DNA of 49,471 nt from Gammaproteobacteria bacterium (GTDB taxonomy: Bacteria; Pseudomonadota; Gammaproteobacteria; Steroidobacterales; Rariloculaceae): positions 1 to 49,471 of the forward strand of contig JAJEFE010000044.1 of the NCBI GenBank assembly GCA_022820625.1, in the 5' to 3' direction. The notes beneath the pieces are model-generated. The model was not told the origin of the DNA, did not search any database, and saw only the letters and a program-made list of their open reading frames with translations. Shown piece by piece: positions 16,481 through 23,980 of this stretch. Both the position numbers and the translations under genes were made by a program. Every line of letters starts with the position of its first letter. Position 1 is the first letter of the stretch.

Positions 16481-17119
16481 CTACCTGCCTGTTCGCGGTG
16501 AGAAGGACCCACGACGCCGGCCACGTCGGAAAACCAGGCTGAAATTGTTCGCGGGCATCGCCACCCGCCTCTCCAGGGCAAGGCCCGCTTCGCTGGCCAG
16601 ACGTTCCACGTCTTCCATATCCCGCAGCCCCCACCGGCCGTCCTGCATTCGAAGCCGCTCGTCGAAGGCAGCGTTGCTGGGCGCGGTATGGCCTCCGAAG
16701 CGCCGATAGGGTCCATACATATACAGGATTCCACCATCCGCCAGCACTTCCGCGGCGCCGCCCACCAGCGCCTCTGTGGCGTCCCACGGCGTGACGTGGA
16801 TCATGTTGATATTGACGATGGCGTCCGCGGCCGGGATCGGCCAGGGCCGCCGCAACACGTCCAGATCCAGCGGTTCGCGCACGTTGGGCATCCCGGCGAC
16901 GGCGGCGGAAATCATCCGGCGCAGTTCGGCGTCCGGTTCGCTGGGCTGCCAGACCGGGCCGGCAAGCGCAGCGGCGAAGTACGCCACATGCCGGCCGGCG
17001 CCGCTGGCGATTTCAAGCACCAACCCCCGTTCGGGAAGCACCTCCTCAAGAACTTCGAGTATGGGCCCCTTGTTACGGTCCGCCGCGGAGCAACCCCACA
17101 ATCCGGTCTGGTTTGCCAC
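16481..17119 (-). CDS. DUF938 class I SAM-dependent methyltransferase-like protein
   Basis: The protein has 212 residues. The SAM-binding glycine motif is LEIASGAGRHVAYFA (about 35-49), and the acidic second motif follows near EP-DAELRR. The later NINMIHVTPW and GPYRRFGGHTAPSNAAFD are hallmarks of the DUF938 family, whose substrate is unknown. The start is GTG at 17117-17119. It lies inside the envC-ctp-selW operon, about 34 bases after the 66-residue membrane protein. Its position beside a selenoprotein gene may be casual. Confidence 0.88.
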   Translation of the reverse strand: MANQTGLWGCSAADRNKGPILEVLEEVLPERGLVLEIASGAGRHVAYFAAALAGPVWQPSEPDAELRRMISAAVAGMPNVREPLDLDVLRRPWPIPAADAIVNINMIHVTPWDATEALVGGAAEVLADGGILYMYGPYRRFGGHTAPSNAAFDERLRMQDGRWGLRDMEDVERLASEAGLALERRVAMPANNFSLVFRRGRRRGSFSPRTGR

Positions 17120-17153
17120 GACACTGGTGCTCTATCCGATTGAAAATACCGCA

Positions 17154-17354
17154 TCAGCGCCAACGGGCCGAAGCGATCACGATCGCCGCAGCCAGCAACG
17201 CCATACCCGCAGATACACCCAGGGCGGCACCGACGATCGCGCCGATCCCCGGACTGCCGAACCAGGTGCCCACTCCGCCACCCGCAACCATGCCGATAAA
17301 GACGCCAACCGGAATACCGGCAACCCCCCAGACCGGAAACACCCGGCGCGACAT
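17154..17354 (-). CDS. Small glycine-rich two-helix membrane protein
   Basis: The product is 66 residues with two hydrophobic, glycine-rich helices (about 9-30 and 37-61). The second half reads SPGIGAIVGAALGVSAGMALL, a packing pattern seen in small membrane proteins of unknown role. The ATG at 17352-17354 follows the selenoprotein stop by four bases, so the genes are probably co-translated. I do not recognise a family. Confidence 0.6.
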   Translation of the reverse strand: MSRRVFPVWGVAGIPVGVFIGMVAGGGVGTWFGSPGIGAIVGAALGVSAGMALLAAAIVIASARWR

Positions 17355-17358
17355 CGGC

Positions 17359-17769
17359 TCAGGTTTCCCCGGCAGCGGCGCTACAGCAGTCTGTGGTACA
17401 AGTCCCGCTGCTCGGGGCGGAAGACCGCCTCGCCGTAGGCGGCTGTTCGGGCGATGACGTATCGCGGCTGGCCAGGTGGCTCGTCGGTTGAATCTCCCCG
17501 GTATTGTCCCTCCTGGCCCTCAACATGGACAGAATCTCGCCCGGCTCCGGAAAACGGCCTTGCTTGTGCTTCGAAAACAGCACCTTGCCGTCAACCGAGA
17601 CGTCGAACACGCCGCCCCCTCCCCGGACGAGTTCCACCTCAAGGTCAGGATCGTCGTTCAATTCCGCCTCCAGACCGGAGGCGCGCGGCAGGTAATTTCA
17701 GCGGCCGCAGTACTTGATGACTACTCTGGAAATGGTCCTGACCCGTGCTTGCGACCGGCGGCGCCTCAC
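17359..17769 (-). CDS. SelW/Rdx-family selenoprotein with in-frame TGA (Sec24)
   Basis: Reading from GTG 17767-17769 gives VVIKYCGRUNYLPRA, where U24 is the TGA at 17698-17700. The frame continues as ELNDDPDLEVELVRGGGGVF, then DVSVDGKVLFSK and GRFPEPGEI. This is the Rdx (SelW/SelT/SelH) thioredoxin-like fold, with Cys21-Gly-Arg-Sec24 as its redox motif. A hairpin with the SECIS loop GGUCU follows the TGA at proper spacing. The GTG overlaps the ctp stop (GTGA), which supports translational coupling. Most pipelines would stop at the TGA and call only a fragment from about 17661. Family proteins usually end soon after GRFPEPGEI, whereas this frame adds about 45 Ser/Thr/Pro-rich residues; the tail may be real or the product of a frameshift. 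The role is a thiol/selenol oxidoreductase; the substrate is unknown. Confidence 0.88.
17414..17434. repeat. 21-base repeat, copy B
   Basis: This is the partner of 10925-10945 (20 of 21 identical). It lies in the tail of the selenoprotein gene. In a frame different from that gene the minus strand reads YVIARTAAYGEAVF then RPEQRDLYHRLL before a stop at 17381-17383, a stretch that looks more protein-like than the selenoprotein tail itself. Confidence 0.4.
17665..17683 (-). promoter_or_regulatory. Bacterial SECIS hairpin
   Basis: In the mRNA, 14 bases after the UGA, a perfect 7-base-pair stem CGCCUCC/GGAGGCG closes the loop GGUCU. The loop begins 21 bases after the UGA, inside the range for SelB-dependent elements (about 16-37). 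E. coli fdhF mRNA has the same GGUCU in its SECIS apical loop. The loop recruits SelB with Sec-tRNA so that UGA is read as selenocysteine. Confidence 0.85.
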
Positions 17770-18968
17770 TGGCTGCCGGGGAGGTTGTACCCCGCAGCGT
17801 TGAGCGCCTCGGTCAATTGGATGTCGTCATCCGGAGCGATACGGCCGCCCGGACCGCGGTACCGCCGCCCGCCCTGCACCACCAGGTCCGGTTCGACCCC
17901 GGTGCCGTCGATCGAGCGGCCGTTCGGCGTGAAGTATTCGGACGTCGTGAGTTTCAGCGCACCGCCATCCAACAGGGGTATCACGGTCTGCACCGACCCC
18001 TTTCCGTATGTGCGCTCGCCCACCACGCGGGCGCGTCCGTTTTCCTGCAGCGCCGCGGCCACGATCTCCGACGCCGACGCCGATCTGCCGTCGACAAGCA
18101 CCATCAGCTTTCGGCCGCCGATGACATCGCCGGGGGTCGCGTCTTCCTCGAATCTCGCCTCGTCGATCCGACCGCTGCCGCGAACTATCAGGCCTTCTTC
18201 CAGAAACGCGTCGGCGACATCCACGGCCGCGCCCAGCGTACCGCCCGGATTGTCCCGCATATCCAGAACGACCGCTTGAAGATCGTGTTCGGAAAGCAGT
18301 TCCTCGACCGCCCTGTGCAGTTCCTCGCCGGTGCCGTCGGTAAAACTGGACAACCTTATGTAGCCGAAGCCGTCGCCCAGGTAACCGGTGTGCACGGTGG
18401 TCAACCGGACTTCGGCGCGGGTGAGCGCGAAGCGCAACGGATCCTCCACGCCATCGCGCATCACGCCCAGCGTGACGGTGGTGCCCGGCTCACCGCGCAT
18501 TCGGCTGATGGCGTCCCGCGCGTCATCCGGGTCGACTGGGATATCGTCCACCGAGACGACCACGTCGTTCGGCAGGATCCCGGCGCGTTCCGCGGGCGCG
18601 CCCGCAAGCGGCGCCACCACCGTGACCCTGCCGTCGTTCACAGTCACGTCCAGACCCACTCCGGAGTAATGGCTGGAAGCGCTGATGAGGGTATCCTCGT
18701 AAGCCTCCTCGTCGAGAAACCGGGAATGTTCGTCCAGGTCGGCGAGTATCGACCGGATGGCGTTTTCCACCAGGTCCGCCTCGTCCACGGCGTCCACGTA
18801 TTCGTCGCGGATGCGCCAGATGACCTCGGCGAACAGTTCGACCTGGTCGATGGACCGGTCGTCCGATTCCGGCCGGCTCGGCTCGCCGTCCGACAGATAG
18901 AAACCGACAAACGCCGCGAATCCCAAGACGGAACCCAGCAAGACGGGAGAAAATCTTTTAAAATTCAA
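17766..18968 (-). CDS. ctpA: C-terminal processing peptidase (S41, CtpA-like)
   Basis: This 400-residue periplasmic protease has an N-terminal signal or anchor helix (about 8-26), a PDZ domain (about 100-185) and the S41 catalytic domain. The Ser-Lys dyad is Ser298 in GRSASASEI and Lys323 in YGKGSVQT, spaced 25 residues as in E. coli Prc. It trims or degrades periplasmic proteins from their C-termini and in several bacteria controls cell-wall hydrolases. It lies directly downstream of envC on the same strand, a common arrangement in gammaproteobacteria that suggests a link to cell-wall remodelling. The selenoprotein start overlaps its stop. Confidence 0.93.
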   Translation of the reverse strand: MNFKRFSPVLLGSVLGFAAFVGFYLSDGEPSRPESDDRSIDQVELFAEVIWRIRDEYVDAVDEADLVENAIRSILADLDEHSRFLDEEAYEDTLISASSHYSGVGLDVTVNDGRVTVVAPLAGAPAERAGILPNDVVVSVDDIPVDPDDARDAISRMRGEPGTTVTLGVMRDGVEDPLRFALTRAEVRLTTVHTGYLGDGFGYIRLSSFTDGTGEELHRAVEELLSEHDLQAVVLDMRDNPGGTLGAAVDVADAFLEEGLIVRGSGRIDEARFEEDATPGDVIGGRKLMVLVDGRSASASEIVAAALQENGRARVVGERTYGKGSVQTVIPLLDGGALKLTTSEYFTPNGRSIDGTGVEPDLVVQGGRRYRGPGGRIAPDDDIQLTEALNAAGYNLPGSQ

Positions 18969-19064
18969 TGGTATGCGACCAATCGCGCCATTTGGTCCGG
19001 ACCCCGCACCATAACACAGGCGGCCCGGTTGGTGAATAGACGCTGATCAGCGGATCATCGCGGA

Positions 19065-20219
19065 TCAGCGGCGCAGCCTGGCATTCATCCACGGACGAGG
19101 ATCGACGGGATCGCCGTCCTCGCGGATCTCGAAATACAGCGCGCTCTGCCGCTGTCCCCCGGAGTCGCCCACCTGCGCGATGGGTTGCCCCGCCGCGACG
19201 CCGGCTCCCGACTCGGTCAGGATGGATTCGTTGTGGCCGTAGAGGCTCATGTAGCCCAGGCCATGGTCGACGATGACCAGCAATCCCAGTCCCGGTAGCC
19301 AGTCCGCGTAGACCACCCTTCCAGCGTGCACCGAGCGAACCGGCGAGCCCCGCGGCGCGCCGACCGTGACGCCGTTCCAGCGCAATCGGCCGTCAACGCG
19401 GGAATCGCCATAGTCGTTGATCAATGCGCCCTGAACGGGCCACATCAACTGTCCCCTGGCATCCCTGAAGTCCAGCGCCATGTCGGCGGGATATTCCGTA
19501 ACCAGGGCGTCGACCCCGGCCACGACTTCAGTGAGCCGCCGTTCCTCTTCCAGGAGTCGCTGCAGCTCGCTGTCCGCGCTCCGGATGCCATCCTCGATCC
19601 TGGCCAGGATCCGCCGCCGTTCCTCCCGGTCGCTCTCGAGGGCCGCCAGTTCATCCGTCTGTGCAAATTCCAGGGAAGCCAGTTCCGCCGCCGCCTGCTC
19701 GCTCTGCGCCGCCAGGCGTTCCTGTTCCTCGAGATCGCGGCCGACGGCCCCGATGCGCTCGGTCCGCTTACGGTTAAGGTAGTCGTAGTAGACGAGCAGG
19801 CGCCCCAGACGGGCCGGACTCTCCTGGTTGAGCAACAGCTTGACCATCTCCCGCCTCCCGGAGAGATACGCCATGCGCACCTGTTCCGCCAGAACCTGGC
19901 GTTCAACGGTGAGCCGGTCGCGCACTTCAGCGGCTTGCTCGCGAAGCCGCCGGGATTGCTGACTCTGAGTTTCAACGTCGTCTCGAATTCCGGCCAATTC
20001 GCGCGCGCGGGCTGCGATCGCCCTTTCCTGATCCCGCAACGCCTCCTGTCCGGCATCCAGTTCCCGATTCTGTCGGGCGAGGCGTTGTTGCAGAGCCCGA
20101 ATCTCCGCTTGCACGGCCTCGACCGTCGGCGCTCCGGCCTCCTGCGCGCCAACCGGCGGGAGTAACGCAGCAAACAGGACAAGCGCGTTGAACAGGCCGA
20201 ACGCGACCCGGATTCGCAT
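19065..20219 (-). CDS. envC: EnvC, murein hydrolase activator
   Basis: This 384-residue protein has a signal peptide (MRIRVAFGLFNALVLFAALLPP), a long coiled coil (about 30-250) and a C-terminal LytM/M23 domain. The M23 metal ligands are missing: where active enzymes have HxxxD and HxH, this one reads WNGVTVG and LYFEI. This is the degenerate form seen in EnvC, which does not cut peptidoglycan but switches on AmiA/AmiB at the septum under FtsEX control. The start chosen is the ATG at 20217-20219. ctp follows after 96 bases. The divergent neighbour is yibN, as near the E. coli envC region, but gpmM is absent between them. Confidence 0.92.
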   Translation of the reverse strand: MRIRVAFGLFNALVLFAALLPPVGAQEAGAPTVEAVQAEIRALQQRLARQNRELDAGQEALRDQERAIAARARELAGIRDDVETQSQQSRRLREQAAEVRDRLTVERQVLAEQVRMAYLSGRREMVKLLLNQESPARLGRLLVYYDYLNRKRTERIGAVGRDLEEQERLAAQSEQAAAELASLEFAQTDELAALESDREERRRILARIEDGIRSADSELQRLLEEERRLTEVVAGVDALVTEYPADMALDFRDARGQLMWPVQGALINDYGDSRVDGRLRWNGVTVGAPRGSPVRSVHAGRVVYADWLPGLGLLVIVDHGLGYMSLYGHNESILTESGAGVAAGQPIAQVGDSGGQRQSALYFEIREDGDPVDPRPWMNARLRR

Positions 20220-20318
20220 GGGCCGCCAATCCCTTGACGGTACAGTCGCATGCACGGCCGGAGGAACAGCGATCATGGCGATACATAGCATAACGCGACG
20301 CCGCCCGGAACGGGGCAT

Positions 20319-20327
20319 TGCTATAAT
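20319..20327 (+). promoter_or_regulatory. Extended -10 promoter for yibN-grxC-secB
   Basis: TGC followed by TATAAT (20322-20327) forms a consensus extended -10 element about 40 bases before yibN in the divergent envC-yibN gap. No good -35 box is seen, which is usual for extended -10 promoters. Confidence 0.55.
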
Positions 20328-20366
20328 GCCGCGCCCCGATGGAGGGGTTACTAGCGTGGAACTTAC

Positions 20367-20783
20367 ATGGAGCGCCTGGTCGAATTCGCCCAAAACAACC
20401 TGTTTCTCGTTCTGGCCCTGCTGGCGACCTGGTCGGCCGTCATGTTTTACGAAATCAAGCTCAAGTCGCGCGGGCTGTTCCAGGTATCCTCGGCAGACGC
20501 GCTTCGCATCATCAACAAGGGCGCCATGATCATCGACGTTCGGCCTGCCGAGGCGTTCGGCAACGGACACATCGTCAATGCCCGCAACATCGCTCTGGAA
20601 GCCCTTCAATCCGATCGTCCACCCCTGAAAAGGAAGAACAAGGTCCTGCTCACCGTATGCGAAAACGGAATCAATTCCGGCAAGGCTGCAAGCAGCCTGC
20701 GCAAGGCGGGCTTCGAAAGCGTCTTCAGCCTGAAGGGCGGCCTGACGCAATGGCGCGCGGAGAACCTTCCACTGGTGAAATGA
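20367..20783 (+). CDS. yibN: YibN-type membrane rhodanese
   Basis: This 138-residue protein has an N-terminal membrane helix (about 11-28) and a single rhodanese domain. The active-site Cys98 sits in LLTVCENGINSGKAA, and IIDVRPAEAFGNGHI is the conserved entry. It likely carries persulfide sulfur at the inner membrane; the precise partner is unknown. The grxC start overlaps its stop (ATGA), and secB and gpsA follow, the same order as in E. coli. Confidence 0.9.
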   Translation: MERLVEFAQNNLFLVLALLATWSAVMFYEIKLKSRGLFQVSSADALRIINKGAMIIDVRPAEAFGNGHIVNARNIALEALQSDRPPLKRKNKVLLTVCENGINSGKAASSLRKAGFESVFSLKGGLTQWRAENLPLVK

Positions 20784-21061
20784 GCCTCCCCGACCCCAGC
20801 GCCAGTCACGTCATCGTGTTTTCCTCTCCCTTCTGCGGCTATTGTGCGGCCGCAAAACGCCTGCTGATGAACAAGAACGCGGATTTCATCGAGATCAACA
20901 TCCTGAGCAGCCCCGAACGCCGGCAAGAAATGATCGATTTGAGCGGCCGGCGCAGCGTTCCGCAGATCTTCGTTGGCGGGCGACATATCGGCGGCTACAC
21001 CGAACTGAGCGCCCTCGACGCCTCGGGCGAACTCGATGCCTTGCTGGCGGATGGGCGCTAA
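20780..21061 (+). CDS. grxC: Glutaredoxin 3 (GrxC)
   Basis: This 93-residue glutaredoxin has the dithiol active site FCGYC (Cys19, Cys22), RRSVPQIFVGGRHIGGYTEL with the cis-proline, and the GG motif for glutathione binding. It reduces disulfides in the cytoplasm with glutathione. The usual CPYC is replaced by CGYC, a variant that occurs in the family. It begins at ATG 20780-20782, overlapping the yibN stop by four bases. The upstream in-frame extension lies in another gene and is discarded. Confidence 0.92.
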   Translation: MSLPDPSASHVIVFSSPFCGYCAAAKRLLMNKNADFIEINILSSPERRQEMIDLSGRRSVPQIFVGGRHIGGYTELSALDASGELDALLADGR

Positions 21062-21122
21062 GTCATTTACGCTTTGCTGACGAGCCGATTCCGGCACTGA
21101 GACGGATTAATTCGAGGACATC

Positions 21123-21614
21123 ATGGCAGAACAAGACCAGGCCCAGAGCGCATCCAAGCAATTGATGCTGCAGAAAATCTACATCAAGGATTTCTCGTTC
21201 GAGTCGCCGCAGGCGCCGGATGTCTTTGCAACCAGGGTAACCCCTCAGACCCAGTTGAATATCCGGTCCAGCGCCAGGGAGGTCTCCGGAGGCGCACAGG
21301 AAGTGACGCTCACGCTGACGGTAGAGGCAAAGGACGAGGAGAGGACTCTGTTCCTGATCGAACTGGAGCAGGCGGGGGTCTTCGTGATTCAGGGCTATAC
21401 CCCCGACGAGCAACAGATGCTCGTGGGCAGCTATTGCCCCGGCACGTTGTATCCCTTCGCGCGGGAAGCCATCTCCGACATGGTGTCCAGGGGCGGTTTT
21501 CCGCAGTTGCTGCTCCAGCCGATCAACTTCGACGCGCTCTACGCCCAGGCGTTGCGGGAACGGCAACAGAGCAACGGCGGAGAGCCCGTGGAAGTACCCC
21601 AGCAAGGGCACTAG
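21123..21614 (+). CDS. secB: SecB, protein-export chaperone
   Basis: This 163-residue tetrameric chaperone keeps presecretory proteins unfolded and hands them to SecA. Family marks are QKIYIKDFSFESP near the N-terminus, the VTLTLTVEAK strand, and CPGTLYPFAREAISDMVSRG, which helps form the peptide-binding groove. The ATG at 21123 is preceded by GAGGACATC. The gene sits between grxC and gpsA in the standard gammaproteobacterial order. The C-terminal tail is polar, as is usual for the SecA contact. Confidence 0.95.
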   Translation: MAEQDQAQSASKQLMLQKIYIKDFSFESPQAPDVFATRVTPQTQLNIRSSAREVSGGAQEVTLTLTVEAKDEERTLFLIELEQAGVFVIQGYTPDEQQMLVGSYCPGTLYPFAREAISDMVSRGGFPQLLLQPINFDALYAQALRERQQSNGGEPVEVPQQGH

Positions 21615-21691
21615 GCAGGACACACAGGTCTGAATACTCGAGCTGCTCCCGATTCATGGATGAATTCCTGCGTTAGTTCGGGTCGACTTTC

Positions 21692-22684
21692 ATGAACCGC
21701 ATTGCCGTGCTCGGTTCCGGATCGTGGGGCACGGCACTGGCCATACAATTCGCGCGCACCGGCCGTCCCGTGATCATGTGGGGAATCGAGCGCGACGAGA
21801 TCCATGCCATGGCCCGGGAGCGTTGCAACGACGCCTACCTTCCGGGCGTGCCCTTCCCCGAGCGGCTGGAAGTTACGACGCGACTGGATGACGCACTCGG
21901 GGATGCAGAGGACGTCCTCATCGTCGTTCCCAGCCACGCATTCCGGGAAACGCTGCAGCGCATCGGGGATTCCGGTATCACGCCCGGATACCTGTCCTGG
22001 GCGACCAAGGGATTCGAAACCGACAGCGGGTTGCTGCCTCACCAGGTCGCGGAGCGCATGCTGGACCCAGGCGTTCCCACCGCCGTGATCTCCGGCCCCA
22101 CTTTCGCGGCCGAGGTCGCTGCGGGGCTTCCCAGTGCCGTGACGATTGCCTCCGCCGACGAGGAGAACACGCAGCGCCTGGCCAATGCCATCAGCACGAC
22201 GACCTTTCGCGCCTACACATCGCCGGATATCGTCGGAGTCGAAGTTGGGGGAGCGACCAAGAACGCGCTCGCGATCGGCGCCGGAATATCCGATGGCCTC
22301 GGTTTCGGCGCCAACACCCGGATCGCCGTGGTAACCCGCGGTCTGATGGAAATGACCCGGCTGGGGCTCGCACTGGGCGCCCAGCGGGAGACGTTCATGG
22401 GGCTGTCCGGTATCGGGGACCTGGTATTGACCTGCACGGACGATCAGTCCCGCAACCGGCGCTTTGGCCTGAAAATTGCGCAGGGGGCCACCGTGGACGA
22501 GGCCAGGAAAGCGATCGGTCAGGTGGTCGAGGGCTACTATGCCGCCAACGCCGTGCGTCTCGTCGCGGCCAGGCTCAATGTGGAAATGCCCATCGTTGAA
22601 CAGATTTATCGGATCATCTACGAGGGTATGGCCCCGCGGCAGGCCGTCACCGCATTGATGAACCGCCCGCTGGTCGCGGAGTGA
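21692..22684 (+). CDS. gpsA: Glycerol-3-phosphate dehydrogenase (NAD(P)+), GpsA
   Basis: This 330-residue cytoplasmic enzyme reduces dihydroxyacetone phosphate to sn-glycerol 3-phosphate, the backbone for phospholipids. The Rossmann motif is GSGSWGTALA at about 8-17. GPTFAAEVAAGLPSA marks the family, and catalytic Lys lies in GATKNALAIGAG. GLSGIGDLVLTCT and SRNRRFG complete the substrate site. It closes the yibN-grxC-secB-gpsA run with a 77-base gap after secB. It fits with plsC elsewhere in the window for phospholipid synthesis. Confidence 0.95.
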   Translation: MNRIAVLGSGSWGTALAIQFARTGRPVIMWGIERDEIHAMARERCNDAYLPGVPFPERLEVTTRLDDALGDAEDVLIVVPSHAFRETLQRIGDSGITPGYLSWATKGFETDSGLLPHQVAERMLDPGVPTAVISGPTFAAEVAAGLPSAVTIASADEENTQRLANAISTTTFRAYTSPDIVGVEVGGATKNALAIGAGISDGLGFGANTRIAVVTRGLMEMTRLGLALGAQRETFMGLSGIGDLVLTCTDDQSRNRRFGLKIAQGATVDEARKAIGQVVEGYYAANAVRLVAARLNVEMPIVEQIYRIIYEGMAPRQAVTALMNRPLVAE

Positions 22685-22829
22685 GCAACGGCCACGCGGC
22701 AGCGCGTGGTAACAGTCCCGTCGTTTGCGACCGCTGCGGCGCCATTGTGGCAGCGCGCCACCAGGAACTATGGCCTTGACCGCGGGCGTTCGCCATAATG
22801 GCCGCGACGATGCCCGTGCCTCCCGCAAC

Positions 22830-23786
22830 ATGACCGACCGTCTCTCGCTCGAGTTCTGCGGTCTGCAGTTGTCTTCCCCCGTGGTACTGCTGTCCGGCTG
22901 CGTCGGATTCGGCGAGGAATACACGCGGATCGCGGGCTTCTCCAATCGCGACGCGGGCGCCATCGTCCTCAAGGGTACGACCTATGAGCCCAGACTCGGC
23001 AACGCACCGCACCGCATCTGGGAAACGCCGGCAGGGATGCTCAATGCCATCGGACTGCAGAACCCCGGGGTGGAAAAGGTCGTCGACGAAATCCTGCCCA
23101 CGCTGGATTTTTCCGAGACCCGCTTCCTCGCCAACGTGTGCGGTTCCACGGTGGAAGAGTACGCCGACGTGACGCGGCGCTTCGACGATTCCCCCATCGA
23201 CGGGATGGAAATCAACATTTCCTGTCCGAACGTACGGGAGGGTGGTGTCGCATTCGGCAATTACCCGGATATGTCGGCTCGGGTGGTGGAGGCCTGTCGG
23301 GCGGTCACGGAAAAACCCCTGATCACCAAGCTGTCCCCCAACCAGACGGACATCGCGGCCAACGCTCGCGCCTGCATCGAGGCGGGCACTGACGGGCTTG
23401 CCGTCATCAACACGATCATGGGCATGGCCATCGACGTGGAATCCCGTCGCCCCATCATCGGCAACGTTCAGGGTGGCCTCTCGGGACCGGCGATCCGGCC
23501 CATAGCTCTGCTGAAGGTGCACCAGGTCTACGAAGTCGCGGGGCCCAGGGGCGTTCCCATCATCGGCCAGGGGGGAATCGAAACGGCGCAGGACGCCATC
23601 GAATTCCTGCTCGCGGGCGCCACCACTGTGGGTCTGGGAACGGCCCTCTTTTACGATCCGCTGGCGGCCAAACGCATCAACGCCGGCATCGACGACTACC
23701 TGACCCGCCACGGTCTGGACTCGGTGACTGACCTCGTGGGCCGAATGAACAGCGAAGGTCTGAAGGACTCGCCGACCAGCGGCTAG
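22830..23786 (+). CDS. pyrD: Dihydroorotate dehydrogenase, class 1 (1B-like catalytic subunit)
   Basis: From the ATG at 22830 the product has 318 residues. It oxidises dihydroorotate to orotate in pyrimidine synthesis using FMN. The catalytic base is a cysteine (Cys132, NISCPNVREGG), which defines class 1; class 2 enzymes, usual in gammaproteobacteria, have serine and a membrane-binding N-terminus. The FMN-phosphate region is IIGQGGIETAQDAIEFLLAG. Class 1B enzymes normally need the PyrK iron-sulfur partner, which is not in the window. Hydropyrimidine dehydrogenase-type relatives are less likely. The upstream in-frame ATG at 22725 adds 35 residues without family likeness. Confidence 0.86.
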   Translation: MTDRLSLEFCGLQLSSPVVLLSGCVGFGEEYTRIAGFSNRDAGAIVLKGTTYEPRLGNAPHRIWETPAGMLNAIGLQNPGVEKVVDEILPTLDFSETRFLANVCGSTVEEYADVTRRFDDSPIDGMEINISCPNVREGGVAFGNYPDMSARVVEACRAVTEKPLITKLSPNQTDIAANARACIEAGTDGLAVINTIMGMAIDVESRRPIIGNVQGGLSGPAIRPIALLKVHQVYEVAGPRGVPIIGQGGIETAQDAIEFLLAGATTVGLGTALFYDPLAAKRINAGIDDYLTRHGLDSVTDLVGRMNSEGLKDSPTSG

Positions 23787-23808
23787 CAAATCTGTTACAC
23801 CGAGCGCC

Positions 23809-23955
23809 GGCGTGTGGGTGCGCGCAGACCTCTTGTCCGCGTCGTGGGAGCGGCGCGGGGCCATGGACGGCCAGGAGCGCCGCGACCCGATTCGAGCCCG
23901 CCATGGATGGCGGGCGAGATTGAGCGGACAAGAGGTCTGCGCGCACCCACACGCC
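23809..23955. repeat. 147-base palindromic element with two inner hairpins
   Basis: Two perfect 32-base inverted arms (23809-23840 and 23924-23955) enclose two further hairpins: GCGGCGC/GCGCCGC (23850-23856 with 23877-23883) and an 8-base stem with a two-base loop centred on CCATGGATGG (23897-23914). The whole could fold as a cloverleaf in either strand. It fills the gap between the convergent pyrD and GTPase genes. It may be a mobile palindromic element (REP/MITE-like) that also stops transcription. Confidence 0.8.
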
Positions 23956-23980
23956 CCCAACATCTCGACGCGGTTCCGAT

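Noticed and set aside
17359..17661. Annotating only the frame after the TGA as a 100-residue protein
   Set aside because: It would start in mid-domain at a TTG with no ribosome site, while the upstream half is in frame, family-like and followed by a SECIS-type hairpin.
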